Shown: in pieces, positions 21,601 through 29,655 of the stretch
How positions within the stretch are numbered: position 1 is the first letter of the stretch
Layout of the letters: each line of letters begins with the position of its first letter
Assembly (NCBI GenBank): GCA_949825025.1
Contig: OX463788.1
Location: 34,521,078 to 34,585,077 of the forward strand
DNA: 64,000 bases
Direction: 5' to 3'
Origin: Siphlonurus alternatus
Lineage: Eukaryota > Arthropoda > Insecta > Ephemeroptera > Siphlonuridae
Notes under the pieces: generated by a model
Seen by the model: the letters and a program-made list of their open reading frames with translations, nothing else
Database searches by the model: none
What the model was told of the DNA's origin: nothing
Position numbers and translations under genes: made by a program

Positions 21601-24494
21601 GATCACGTATAATATGTTTTAAGGTGACAATAAAATACAATAGAGAGTATTCATATAAAACTGAGATTGTGTGAAGCAAAGTTTCATTTACGTTGCATTA
21701 AATTAATTTCGTTTGAAAATCAATTACGGTGAAAACTTTAAAAGAATATTATTAGCCCTAAAGATTTTTTTCTGACGAGGGTTCATTTTAATAATGTAGC
21801 CAAAAGATGCTTAAGGGCATTGGGTGTAGCACCGGTAGTTGGCAACACTGACGTATCTTCATGCACCTTGTTAATTTTTTATCCTTGCTCCTCGGAGTAA
21901 TTTTTATGCTAGAGCTAAGTTGATCGCTGTAGTATCAAGATAATTAGTAGCCCAAGTGCAAAATTTGGCTAAATAAAGCCTGATTTACAGAAAAGTATTT
22001 TTTAGTAATTTTTTAAATTTACATGCATTTTTCTAAAATATTAAAAAAAAATACTTTTCTTTAAATCAGGCTTAATTTAGCCAAATTGTGCACTTGGGCT
22101 ACTAATTATCTTGATACTACAGCAATCAGCTTAGCTTTAGCATAAAAATTACTCCGAGGAGCAAGGATAAAAAATTAACATGGTGAAGATACGTCAGTGT
22201 TGCCAACTACCGGTGCTACACCCAATGCCCTTAAGTTTTGAAATAAAAACTCAAACCCCTGACAAAATTAATAATATTAGAATACTAAACCAAAGCAATT
22301 TCAACATCATTTTTAATATATTAAGTAAAACATTGGTCTTGTAAATCAGTAATGAGGGTGGGAGGGTTCCTGAAAGTTTATGAAGAAAACAGATGCACCT
22401 GCAGTGTAGTGATAACAAGAAAAAAAAATATATATATATGCTGCTAACATTATAGTCTATGCTAAGTTTCTCGCCGTACTACGTACAACAAATCGACTAG
22501 TGGAAATGTTCCAACAGTAAGATTAAACTATAATATAATATAATATAATATAATATAATATAATATAATATAATATAATATAATATAATATAATATAATA
22601 TAATATAATATAATATAATATAATATAATATAATATAATATAATATAATATAATATAATATAATATATAACTCTTATATTAATCTTATCTATAGTAAATT
22701 CAACCATCAGGTTATTAGCATCATATTATATGTCCAAAAGTTCAGCACCTCCAATGATCAGAGAACGTGCTGCACTGCACTCTTTCAGAACACGGAACAA
22801 TTTAATTTTTACTTTTCAAGAACTTTTACATTTTCCTCTAAACGTCATCTAATATATACAAAGGAAGCCATAAATACTGGAAGAGAATGATTGGCGCAAC
22901 ACTGCGTGTTCTTCTATACTCATTTTGACTACGACTATTAATATGTTTATTATTACATGAATATGTTTAAACATTTAGTAATATTATGTAAAAAAAAAAC
23001 TACTTTTAAAATTAAAAGGTAAAATAATTTGCCTACTTTTTTACATTTTTATTTAAGAGTTGAGTATAGATTTATTATTTATTATACATGATTATAATAT
23101 CTTATTATTATTATCATTATGCATACTGCAGGTAGAGGCATCTGTTTTCTTCATCATAAGCTTTCAGAAATAAATCTGTATCCATATTATATACATTATC
23201 ATGAACTGTGTGTGGCAATTAAATGAGGCCAACCGGAGAGGCAGCAGACAGTTGACATTATAAAAGAAATTAAGTCATATTATCATATATATAGTTGCAT
23301 GTATAGTCTGTAAGGAAAAAGGAGTCGCCTGTAAGTCGGTATGAGTATCAGCCAGCGTCTGAACCCACGACTGCATGCAGGCAGCCACCGTTTTCCAGCT
23401 GTGAACCCTGCAGTATAGTACTGTATAATAATATATACCTTTGTCTCGCAGGTTGCGGAACATGTGTGAGGTGCCCTTCTTTAGAGGTGGCGTCGAGTCG
23501 CGAATAGAGTCCAGATCTTTCTCGCTTAGTACTCGCCGCTTCAAACGGGCTGCAACAAGACACAATTTACTTTAAAGAGTTGTCAGTAGTATTATCGAAA
23601 TCAGGAAAAACGAAAATGGGAAGGGATTAATCATTAAATTGTAAATTCATTGAAATATTCTCCTGTAATTATAATTATAGTTACATAAGGGATTTTGCAT
23701 ATACAAAGACAATTTATTTTATATTATAATGACTTGAAGGATTAACAGTACATTTTAAAGGTTGCCACTACCATTCGTATAATACTTTGCACACATACTA
23801 CTTATCTTCGAAATAAATAAATAATAAAAAAAAAAAAATGAGCATGAGAAAAATAGAGCTCTATATTATTCAGAAAAAAATATACTGCAAAATGCTTGGC
23901 ATTTGACCTAATACTGTTATATACGCGTATTTATTTAAAGTGATTGCAATCTTAAGATTTAAATATAATTTCAACGTTATAATATATAATTATACAAAAT
24001 CATGCAATTTACCAACATTAATCTTTGTTTCATCCGTTTTAAAATTTAAGATTATTATTATTTTTTTTTTTTTTTAAAATAATTAATATTCATCATAAAA
24101 CGATTATGCAGCAAATTTTTATGCGTACATTTGGATGATTGATACGAAAAAGAAAAGAATGATTCATAATAAATTATTTTATTTAATACCCGCGCGATAG
24201 CATGTCAAATTAAAGTTCACTATAATACTGATCGATCTTCTCGTCATCAGAACTCATCGATGGTGAGATCCTTGGATGACGCGATGGAGTACGCGTTTAG
24301 GATAGCATGTGACGTGATTACTATAGGTAAAAGAAATTAGGGAAGTACTTACGTCGTGGCTCGCACTCCACCACGCTGTCCAGAAAGTCCTGCGGTGTCA
24401 TGTACAGCTGACTATTATACTCGACCGAGGCAAACTTGATAAAGCGGCGCTCGCGGGACGTCAGTTTGACCGCACGCACTAGCTCCTCGTCCCT
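3666..24494 (-). CDS. MICU3: MICU3-like mitochondrial calcium uptake protein (partial gene, 5' end missing)
   Basis: Joined minus-strand exons give about 365 residues (412 if both cassette exons are included). Order: a segment with YMTPQDFLDSV, a linker with RRVLSEKDL, MFRNLRDKG, the SYTEYLFLL helix, EF-hand 1 (loop DTDGNERVDKNE), DTTLLLHFFGKKGK, FMENLQTEV, a degenerate central EF-like region, LNNLEDFTIAM, EF-hand 2 (loop DEDGDGQLSYRE), and a C-terminal helix with FKSCVKQE. Every junction is GT-AG and all split codons rejoin correctly, which is strong evidence for a real gene. MICU proteins sit in the mitochondrial intermembrane space and gate the MCU calcium uniporter through Ca2+ binding. 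The motifs NTISEVDFAKILLRYT and YREFIAIMKDRLHRGF are closer to MICU3 than to MICU1 or MICU2. The Cys in FKSC corresponds to the cysteine used for disulfide dimers in the family. The first, targeting exon was not found. MICU2 or an ancestral MICU2/3 is the main alternative. Confidence 0.9.
3935..4255 (-). repeat. Dispersed retroposon-like repeat, longer copy
   Basis: Located in the last MICU3 intron. Its 3' part matches the copy at 2795-2890 in inverted orientation and ends in (GAAT)n-like tail DNA (complement of TTCATTCATTCAT). The body includes TGGTTGGCAAGGCAAGCCGT and CTCAAGGGAATGAGTACATT. No coding content and no tRNA-like boxes were recognised, so the superfamily is open. Confidence 0.5.
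4446..4603 (-). CDS. MICU3: MICU3 exon H (EF-hand 2)
   Basis: 158-nt exon between TTTTTTCAG and GTATTT. After a split Glu it reads EFHRAVKICTG, TSLSRHLVHTVFQIFDEDGD, GQLSYREFIAIMKDRLHRGF, K, ending in phase 0. The loop DEDGDGQLSYRE has ligands at positions 1, 3, 5, 9 and 12 and is a canonical EF-hand, so both Ca2+ sites of the protein appear functional. Confidence 0.95.
4604..5261 (-). other. MICU3 intron G-H
   Basis: A+T-rich intron with no recognisable element. Small open frames here have no support. Confidence 0.8.
5262..5419 (-). CDS. MICU3: MICU3 exon G (LNNLEDFTIAM)
   Basis: 158-nt exon between TTAACAG and GTAAAT. It reads YDMYLDRLLDRIKQEQGISF, NEFRVFCQFLNNLEDFTIAM and RMYTLADHPISQ, with split Gln and Glu codons at its borders. 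The FxxFLNNLEDFxIAM motif is diagnostic for the MICU C-terminal lobe. Confidence 0.94.
5420..5790 (-). other. MICU3 intron F-G
   Basis: Plain intron, nothing recognised inside. Confidence 0.8.
5791..5919 (-). CDS. MICU3: MICU3 exon F (FMENLQTEV)
   Basis: 129-nt exon flanked by CATCAG and GTAAGT. It completes a Gln codon, encodes FMENLQTEVLELEFHEFSKG and LNTISEVDFAKILLRYTYLD TD, and leaves two bases of another Gln codon. The FMxNLQTEV signature is the core of the MICU central lobe. NTISEvDFAkILLRYT resembles MICU3 more than MICU2. Confidence 0.94.
5920..6605 (-). other. MICU3 intron E-F
   Basis: No recognisable repeat with clear ends. Frames across 5932-6505 on the minus strand are read-through of intron sequence. 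Confidence 0.75.
6606..6802 (-). CDS. MICU3: MICU3 exon E (linker and DTTLLLHFFGKKGK)
   Basis: 197-nt exon between TTGCAG and GTGAGT. It starts in phase 0 with MEKIFSHTWRDKRGL, runs through a charged acidic linker (about residues 16-40 of the exon), and ends with TVDTTLLLHFFGKKGKEEL and KYEGFR, leaving two bases of a Gln codon. The FFGKKGK motif is a MICU2/MICU3 hallmark. The linker before it is longer than in MICU2 and comparable to MICU3, supporting the MICU3 call. Confidence 0.93.
7042..7183. mobile_element. Fold-back MITE, GGGTGGTATTCAC termini
   Basis: About 55-bp terminal inverted repeats nearly fill the 142-bp element: GTTAAGGAGCGTTTTAGGGA on the left and its complement on the right. 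The trinucleotide ATA flanks both ends. The terminal GTATTCACGAA motif resembles the GCGATTCACGAA ends of the family at 32248 and 46361. A PIF/Harbinger-type origin is an inference from the termini and 3-bp duplication. Confidence 0.75.
8441..8786. mobile_element. Fold-back element family F2, copy 1
   Basis: Ends AATGAACAACCTACATGTAA and its imperfect complement. The inner repeats carry ATTGCAGAAATGAAGGTACC on the left and GGTGCATTCTATTCGTTTCT on the right. Related to 19987-20322 and to both edges of 27079-27867. No ORF inside; the middle includes CCCGAACCTTGAATAG and a C-run. Confidence 0.65.
9855..9919 (+). repeat. (TA)n microsatellite
   Basis: About 32 uninterrupted TA units inside the 3.1-kb fold-back element. 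Confidence 0.95.
10346..10794 (-). pseudogene. Decayed ORF of an uncharacterised invertebrate transposon protein
   Basis: Two open pieces in the middle of the 3.1-kb element. The first (10600-10794) reads METRATQSDLRRFVPAITHL and LPLLHVLTECDVMSSLYNND, resembling the motif ETG...RRxIPxHxL...ALPALHALTGCDTTS found in many large uncharacterised invertebrate repeat proteins. The second (10346-10534) contains NQPIERLPPSEPAFLQHVKR, like the LPPxxxALxxHxxRANYQ motif of the same proteins. Stops and frameshifts separate them. The family assignment rests on motif memory; function is not known. Confidence 0.6.
12740..12805 (-). CDS. MICU3: Candidate MICU3 cassette exon 2 (22 codons)
   Basis: A 66-nt segment lies between CTGCTGCAG and GTAAGTG. 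It encodes LMGLIAETALKGVTKTKHP plus TEV, is phase 0 at both ends and has no stop. Good splice sites and matching phase with exons D and E, and with cassette exon 1, argue for a real exon. The family alignment does not require it. Inclusion would add another helix-forming stretch after EF-hand 1. No transcript evidence is available here. Confidence 0.6.
12806..14880 (-). other. Intron between the two cassette exons
   Basis: A+T-rich. Contains an A-run (12888-12913) and a weak inverted repeat near 13184-13340 (AGAGACCATTATGAGA against TCTCATATGGTCCCT), possibly a small fold-back element. Nothing else recognised. Confidence 0.6.
12888..12913 (+). repeat. A homopolymer
   Basis: Run of 26 A just upstream (in gene sense) of cassette exon 2. 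Confidence 0.9.
14881..14955 (-). CDS. MICU3: Candidate MICU3 cassette exon 1 (25 codons)
   Basis: A 75-nt open segment starts after CATCTAG and ends before GTGAGT, and reads IRRLMAGSIADLLLEY then RDDSDTRHA. It is symmetric (phase 0 at both ends), GC-richer than its surroundings and entirely open. It has no counterpart I recognise in MICU1, MICU2 or vertebrate MICU3. Joining exon D straight to exon E gives EFLV-MEKIF, which already aligns with the family, so this exon is probably alternative. It would lengthen the segment just after EF-hand 1. The acceptor has a weak pyrimidine tract. Confidence 0.55.
14956..15958 (-). other. Intron between exon D and cassette exon 1
   Basis: A+T-rich, with a (CAA)n run near 15870-15889. 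No element or gene recognised. Confidence 0.7.
15959..16041 (-). CDS. MICU3: MICU3 exon D (EF-hand 1)
   Basis: 83-nt exon between TTTTTCAG and GTGAGT. It completes the split Lys codon and encodes PQTGFRIAFNMFDTDGNER followed by VDKNEFLV, ending in phase 0. The 12-residue loop DTDGNERVDKNE has Asp at positions 1, 3 and 9, Asn at 5 and Glu at 12, a canonical Ca2+-binding EF-hand. The phase-0 end allows direct splicing to exon E or inclusion of one or both cassette exons. Confidence 0.93.
16583..16619 (+). repeat. A homopolymer (37 A)
   Basis: Longest A-run in the window, inside the C-D intron. No recognisable retroelement body precedes it. Confidence 0.95.
17466..18462. mobile_element. Candidate DNA transposon with CAGTGGCGTAGC-type ends
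   Basis: Left end CAGTAGCGTATTGCCCAAGA followed by a G-rich run; right end, inverted, reads CAGTGGCGTAGCCTAGCTCC followed by a C-rich run and CTTGAGG. The two poly-G blocks face inward. Just inside the left end, the minus strand reads TASYYYTGLRPPNPSVGLFL, a stretch of GC-rich repeat rather than a protein domain. CAGTGGCGTAGC resembles hAT-type termini, but I see no clean 8-bp duplication. Confidence 0.4.
19987..20322. mobile_element. Fold-back element family F2, copy 2
   Basis: About 150-bp terminal inverted repeats. Left AATGGACAACATACATTGTA ... GAATAGAGGGTACCAAATTA; right, complemented, is nearly the same. A short unique centre contains CGGCCACGCCCCCTGGAGGC. Non-autonomous; best preserved of the three F2 copies. 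Confidence 0.8.
21356..21403 (-). CDS. MICU3: MICU3 exon C (SYTEYLFLL microexon)
   Basis: 48-nt exon bounded by TGCAG and GTGAGT, found by looking for the family motif between exons B and D. It reads G-IVSYTEYLFLLSILT-K with the first Gly and last Lys codons split across introns. This is the entering helix of EF-hand 1 in MICU2 and MICU3 (ISYTEYLFLL type). Phases on both sides fit exactly, so the assignment is firm despite the small size. Confidence 0.9.
21815..22230. mobile_element. TTAA-flanked fold-back MITE (piggyBac-type target)
   Basis: Flanked by TTAA at 21811-21814 and 22231-22234. Termini GGGCATTGGGTG ... CACCCAATGCCC. The inverted repeats are about 190 bp and very similar, including GGTAGTTGGCAACACTGACG and CTCCTCGGAGTAATTTTTAT; the short spacer is A+T-rich. 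No ORF. TTAA duplication is characteristic of piggyBac-like transposition (inference). Confidence 0.8.
22529..22667 (+). repeat. (TAATA)n pentanucleotide array
   Basis: About 27-28 near-perfect TAATA units, highly regular. Intronic. Confidence 0.95.
23439..23549 (-). CDS. MICU3: MICU3 exon B (RRVLSEKDL / FRNLRDKG)
   Basis: 111-nt exon between TTGCAG and GTATAT. It completes the split Pro codon and ends with the first base of a Gly codon. It encodes RLKRRVLSEKDLDSIRD followed by a segment ending MFRNLRDKG. This matches the MICU family pattern of a short linker leading to the phrase FRxLxDKG before the EF-hand 1 lobe. A second open frame across the same DNA is a shadow. Confidence 0.9.
23550..24352 (-). 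other. MICU3 intron A-B
   Basis: A+T-rich intron, nothing recognised. Confidence 0.75.
24353..24494 (-). CDS. MICU3: MICU3 exon A (N-terminal domain, MTPQDFL segment)
   Basis: Acceptor TTTCAG precedes AGGGACGAG and donor GTAAGT follows CCACGAC. The exon is 142 nt, starts in phase 0 and ends with one base of a split Pro codon. It encodes 47 residues beginning RDEELVRAVKLTSRERRF and including YMTPQDFLDSV, the conserved MICU segment before the first EF-hand lobe. The upstream exon must end in phase 0 and carry the mitochondrial presequence. I did not find it in the sequence above this point. Confidence 0.9.
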
Positions 24495-27078
24495 CTGAAA
24501 CATTATGATTATGATGTTACACTGACAACAATAACATGCATGTTAAAACTTATTGGAAAGTGTGTAACAGAAAACAGAAATCCATAAACATATAATAAAA
24601 AATTATGCGGGGGCATACATGACCAAAATACTAACCAATCAACCAAAAAATTATGAATATGAAGATCGATGACAACACGCTATACTGTATTCAAGTGTGA
24701 TAATCCTGTTCATTTTGTTTCCACCACTAGCTGCAAAATCAAATTTCATATAATATATTAAAACAAGTGTATTGGAGGGCAAGATGATGGGAAATTAAAG
24801 CAATGATAATGAGATAACGACTGAAAAAAAGTTTTTCCACTTACAGAGAGAAAGAGAAAAATCCCCACTATTACTACAGATTAAACTCAATATAATATTA
24901 TAAATTTATATATACTGTATAGAGATAACGCTCTTTATTATTAACGCGAGAGTAGTTTATTTCTATCGTTTTTCTTACGAATTAATTTAGAACTTGCTAT
25001 TTGGTGATTGTGATTTGCATTTAATTAATTATAATTATAATTTTGGAAAATCTATATACATCATCATATAGCATCTTTCTCCAGCAGGTGCAAGAAAAGC
25101 AAAGTTTGCATTGAAATTGGAAAAGTTCCCGGACAGTAATGTTGATTTATATTGTTTGAAATTAATTTATAGATAATGCTGCGCTCTTTCATATGCAGAA
25201 CATTTTTGTAATATTCACTTTGTATTATATAATATTTAACTATGCTCTCTTTGTGAAGTAATATTTTTTCATTTTTTTTTATTTAATTGTAAATAATAAT
25301 AATAAAAAAAAATCATTTAGTATTTCAAAGTACCAAACTATGCCGATATGATGATAATATCGACATTATGAGCGTTTTTCCTTAAAGTGATATGCTTGAG
25401 TGACAGACGATCGTCTGGAGTTATGATATACAATAGTTTGTTCGTGCCATTCAGGGGAAATCGATTGAATTGATATAAATAGCAATGAAATAGCGTTGAG
25501 ATGAGAGTTCTCTTTAAATTAAAGGTCTTTGACTCATGAGTTCAAATCTCGGTCACGCCACAGTATTATTTTGCCATCATGCTACGCCACGAGCTAGACT
25601 GGCCAGGCACTCTTTACACGATCATGTACAGCTAGCGTAGGCGCACTTTGTCCGGTATGAGTATAACTCAGATATAAATTGAGCTACAATTACATGTCGA
25701 AGGAATTAAATGTAAAAAAACATTTAGCTATATAATAATTCATTCATAACATTGATTATAAATAGATTTTCCACTGTTCGACAGTCGCAGTTGTATAATA
25801 AGTTAAATTATGAGTGATATGACGTATGATTTTGACGAGAACAGTCATCGCTATCGACCAACTTCGCTCTGTGTGTAAGCAGCTAGCTCACTCGGTTGGC
25901 CGGTGTGTAGCGAGCAAACAAGCGGCCAACCGGTCTACCTGGCTACTTGCCTCCTACTTTAGGATCCACCAAACTGTATCCTTACTGATGCAGCACATCT
26001 TGCATTATAAATTATTTTAATAATAATTATAAGGGTTGCTAGACTATATGGCAGATACCATGCATGGAAAATGGTTTTGTTTCCAAATTTAGTCAATTTA
26101 CTTCCGTTTATGTTGAGTTCCACAAAGGGTTTGTCCAATGACGTCACTTTTACGATTTGTGGTTGCTACTTTCCAAGTGTGTGGGATCGAGCGAGACCAG
26201 GTGAACGTCGTGTATATATATAAATTATATTGCACTACATTTCATGACCAGGTGTCAGGTTGCACTTTTTGTGCCTCGAATAATATACTGTCTGATATGT
26301 TTTTCTTTTTCTTTTTTTCTTTTAAAGTTGATAATTTATAGGCACGTTTCCTAAAACAATGCGAAAAAAAAATGAAACAATTCATTAAAATGAAACTAAC
26401 TATATAATATGTGAATTATTCAAATCCAAATAAGTAGATGTTAAATTTTATAAGATCTATCGAGCTAGTTTTTGTGTAGACATAATAATAAATTATTAGT
26501 ATATATCATGTCGTCATATGTTTATTCATATAGGTTATATTATATGTCTAACTAATGATGTCTGTGTTAAACTGTTTATTACATTATTACAACAACTTTA
26601 CTCTCCAATCGAATTGCATGTAGTATATATATATGCACTCCAATTACTCAAAATAATTAATTAAAATTTTAAATTAAAGGAGAAAATAAATTAAAGGCTA
26701 GGAGTGTTTTAATTGAGACGAATACATTATTCATGGGGGAACATAATTATATTGAACATATATTTTGAGAACAGCGTGCGGCGTAGCCCACAAAAGATGG
26801 AAATCTCGGTAAAGATGAATCGAGGTGAAAATGAAAGTGGGTTCTTGGTCGTTCTGAGAGTGGTGCTATTATAATATAATGGGCTGAAAAGAGATTGCAA
26901 CCATCGTCTGCATATTTTTTTCCCATACCAGATCATTCGGGTGTTGGGTTGAGGGGGACCGTGTGCATCCTCTCAATTAAAATTATCATCCTTTGCAATA
27001 CTTTTACAATTATAATCCTTTTTTTTTTACACTAAAAAATAATTAATGCGATAAAATTTATATCTTAACCTAATCAAC
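24495..27078. other. Upstream of the first identified MICU3 exon; no gene supported
   Basis: Either a long 5' intron or intergenic. The patch 25515-25580 has GAGTTCAAATCTCGGTCACG, resembling a tRNA B box and perhaps a decayed SINE. No N-terminal MICU exon was found. Confidence 0.5.
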
Positions 27079-27867
27079 AATGTACAATCTGCATGAATAT
27101 TTTTTTATCACAGAAATTATGTTACTCGTAAAAATTGTTGGCGATTTTTAGAGGTCCCCCCGCGAGCGCCGTTCACTGTGGGGTCGGGCATTAGTGCTTT
27201 ACCCACCCGTTCAGTAAGCTCTCTCGACGGACCGCTGAATCACGGACACCACAGCACCCACGAAACAGCAACCATCTCAAGAGACAGACAGGAGACTGAA
27301 TAGTTCCCCACCCACAGTGAATACGCCACATAGCGCTCGCGCCTACCCCCCACCAACATTGACCCATTCCCCCGCTGACACGGCCACTGACTTACGTCAA
27401 ATAAGCCGCCGTTCCGTCGGCCCACCGCCGCCACCCAAGGGGGTTCAGGTGCACCGATGACCATCCCCCCAAAGAGTCATGCAGCCTCCTCCTTCCCTCC
27501 AAAACCACCCTGATGGTAAGGTGGCCGATCCCGCGAACATCCCCGCCACTAGGCAAACTGATAACGCCGGCCATCCGGGGACTCCTTCACGCAATCTCCG
27601 ATAATTACGCTAGGGGACCGTTCCGTTTATCCTCCCGGGATCATGGACTGGGAGCTGTACTAACCCAACTCCCAGGTGGAGCCCCAAGAGCGCGGACTCA
27701 CGCGACGCGAGCTGTAAAGACAGCCGGGTGCCCTATTATTATAAATATATTAATATATTAAAAGTTCCTGGGCTCTAAAAAATCTGAAAAAATCAGAGTA
27801 TAGCATAATTTGGTACCCTTTATTCGTTTTTGCAATGAAATTAACATTTTCATGCAAATTTTCCATT
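27079..27867. mobile_element. Fold-back element family F2, copy 3, with a GC-rich core
   Basis: Edges match F2: left AATGTACAATCTGCATGAAT with ATCACAGAAAT; right TTGGTACCCTTTATTCGTTT and TGCAAATTTTCCATT. Instead of a short spacer, the middle (about 27150-27735) is 580 bp of GC-rich sequence unlike its neighbours. The F2 frame has either been invaded by, or carries, foreign DNA. Confidence 0.55.
27594..27735 (+). pseudogene. Ty3/gypsy-like RNase H remnant
   Basis: In the + frame, GPFRLSSRDHGLGAVLTQLP resembles the start of the gypsy-type RNase H domain (PFxLxTDASDxGLGAVLxQ), and RARTHATRAVKTAG resembles the following IAYASRxLKxAE segment. Catalytic Asp context is lost. No RT motif is recognisable upstream in the GC-rich core. 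It is too decayed to code for anything. Confidence 0.5.
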
Positions 27868-28352
27868 GTTAAAAAGTATCCCTAAAATGTATAATACACT
27901 CTGAATATAACATAATATAATAAATGTTAATATATTATATTTCTTAATCTAACTAAATTTATCATGTATCAGATAATCGGAAACCACATTGTTTTGAGAC
28001 AAGACTACAAGAGGTAACCTCAAGTGCAGTAACAGTCGAGGTGTGAGAGGCAAAGGGTAAGGAAGGGGAGAGATAGTTGAGTGGATGAGGGTTCTGTAGA
28101 AAAGGGTTGAAGACGTGTAAGATGTATGGGAATGTCCTAACCGTGCCAGAAGTGGCTGCAAAGTGTGATCAGCGATAAGATTAGGGCGTGATTTACTGTA
28201 CTGTGGCGAACTGCGCCCCAGCCAGCCGGCTGTTGGAGGATTTCCGAGGATAAAGATAGAGTGAATCTGCCTCAAATCGTAACCAATTTACTTTCAGCCT
28301 GCAAGACTTGTAATGTTAAAAAAAAAGTTTTAAAAAAATTAAAAAATAAAGA
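27868..28352. other. No feature recognised
   Basis: Ordinary A+T-rich sequence with a G-rich purine patch at 28045-28080. The minus-strand frame 27949-28275 has no recognisable domain. Confidence 0.5.
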
Positions 28353-29019
28353 AGAACCAACGGCATGTCCGATTCCTAAAATTGTTTTAGTTAGTATTTT
28401 TTAAAATTAGTTCTATAGATATAATAGTGCTTAGTGCTCCTCCATATGGAAGTGAAATTCAAAAACTTCCATGTCTCATGCTTTCTTCAGGAAAAAATTC
28501 CAAAATCGGAGTGGACATGTTGTCTAACCTGACAAAAACTCTCGAAAGAAAGTTCGTGGAATGATCATGTAAAAAAAATATAATGATGTTCTATGACCGA
28601 GCTTTCACCAAAATACGTTTAAAATAATTTTATTACAAATTTAAATTCCTGTGAGAAAATCAAGAAAATTTCTTATATGGGATTTAACATCGAAAATTCT
28701 CTTGATTTTTCCACAGGAATTTGTATTCGCAATATAATTATCTTAAAAGTTTTTTGGTTAAAGCTCAGGTCATAAAATATCACTATATTTTTTTCATTAT
28801 GTGACCAGTCCACAAAACATTCTTGGAGTAAATTGAGTGGGTTTGTCAGGTATTATAAGGCCCATGATGTTAAACGACACGTTTTCTCTGACTTCGGAAT
28901 TTTTTTCTAGACATGGAATTTTTTGGAATTCGGTTCAATATGGAGGAGCACTAGAACTATTTTTAGAAAATACTATAACTATTTTGGGGGGGGGGGGGAT
29001 CGGACATGCCGTTGGTTCT
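28353..29019. mobile_element. Fold-back element with long imperfect inverted repeats
   Basis: Termini AGAACCAACGGCATGTCCGA and ATCGGACATGCCGTTGGTTCT. Pairing continues imperfectly inward through GGAGTGGACATGTTGTCTAA / TGTGACCAGTCCACAAAACA-type blocks to a centre near 28680. 667 bp, no ORF, target duplication not clear. Confidence 0.7.
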
Positions 29020-29266
29020 ACTTTAATAAATGGACCATCATCGACTGCAACAACAACAAAAGTTGAAAACAGTTGAATAGAGTATTGTTCCTTAAATAAT
29101 TTTTTTCTTTTTGCTGTAAGTGCGATTTTTTTTTTAAACGAGTAATTCATTAACTGCTTCGATAAAATTTGGTTACTATCTTTGTATACAAGACTGAACT
29201 TTCTTCTTAGATTTTGCATGGATTGTTCCTATTAGCATAGATGCATAACCAACATATAGGTATTAA

Positions 29267-29651
29267 GGTAGAGATAACGCCGAACAGCCGATCGACGTAA
29301 TCCCCTTTGATTAACATGCAAACCTTAGCAAATTGACAAAAATTCTGAATTTTTTTTAGAGGCAGATATTAGTGCCTAAAAGTCATAGAAAAAATTTCAA
29401 AACAATTTAACGAGCCGATTTTTTTTTAATTAATTTTTTTAATTTTCAGCATAGGGCTTTCCCATGGAGAGCCAAACTAAAAAATTAATTTAAAAAAATC
29501 GGCTCGTTAAATGTTTTTGAAACTTTTTCTATGGCTTTTAGGCACTAATATCTGCCTCTCAAAAAAATTTCAGAATTTTTGTCAATTTGCTAAGGTTCAC
29601 ATGTTAATCAAAGGTGATTACGTCGATCAGCTGTTCGGCGTTATCTCTACC
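29267..29651. mobile_element. TTAA-flanked fold-back MITE, second family
   Basis: TTAA lies at 29263-29266 and 29652-29655. Termini GGTAGAGATAACGCC ... GGCGTTATCTCTACC. The arms of about 180 bp match closely, including GCACTAATATCTGCCTC and AAAATCGGCTCGTTAAAT; the short spacer contains GGGCTTTCCCATGGAG. No ORF. Different sequence from the element at 21815 but the same TTAA target. Confidence 0.8.
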
Positions 29652-29655
29652 TTAA

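Larger units (their letters stand above)
21404..23438 (-). other. MICU3 intron B-C
   Basis: Contains the TTAA fold-back element and the (TAATA)n array. The remainder has no recognisable feature. Confidence 0.75.

Noticed and set aside
22529..22667. CRISPR-like or satellite array
   Set aside because: Units are 5 bp with no spacers; it is a microsatellite in a eukaryotic intron.
27130..27735. GC-rich block considered as an rRNA gene fragment
   Set aside because: No recognisable 18S, 28S or 5.8S landmark; the RNase H-like reading and the F2 borders explain it better.
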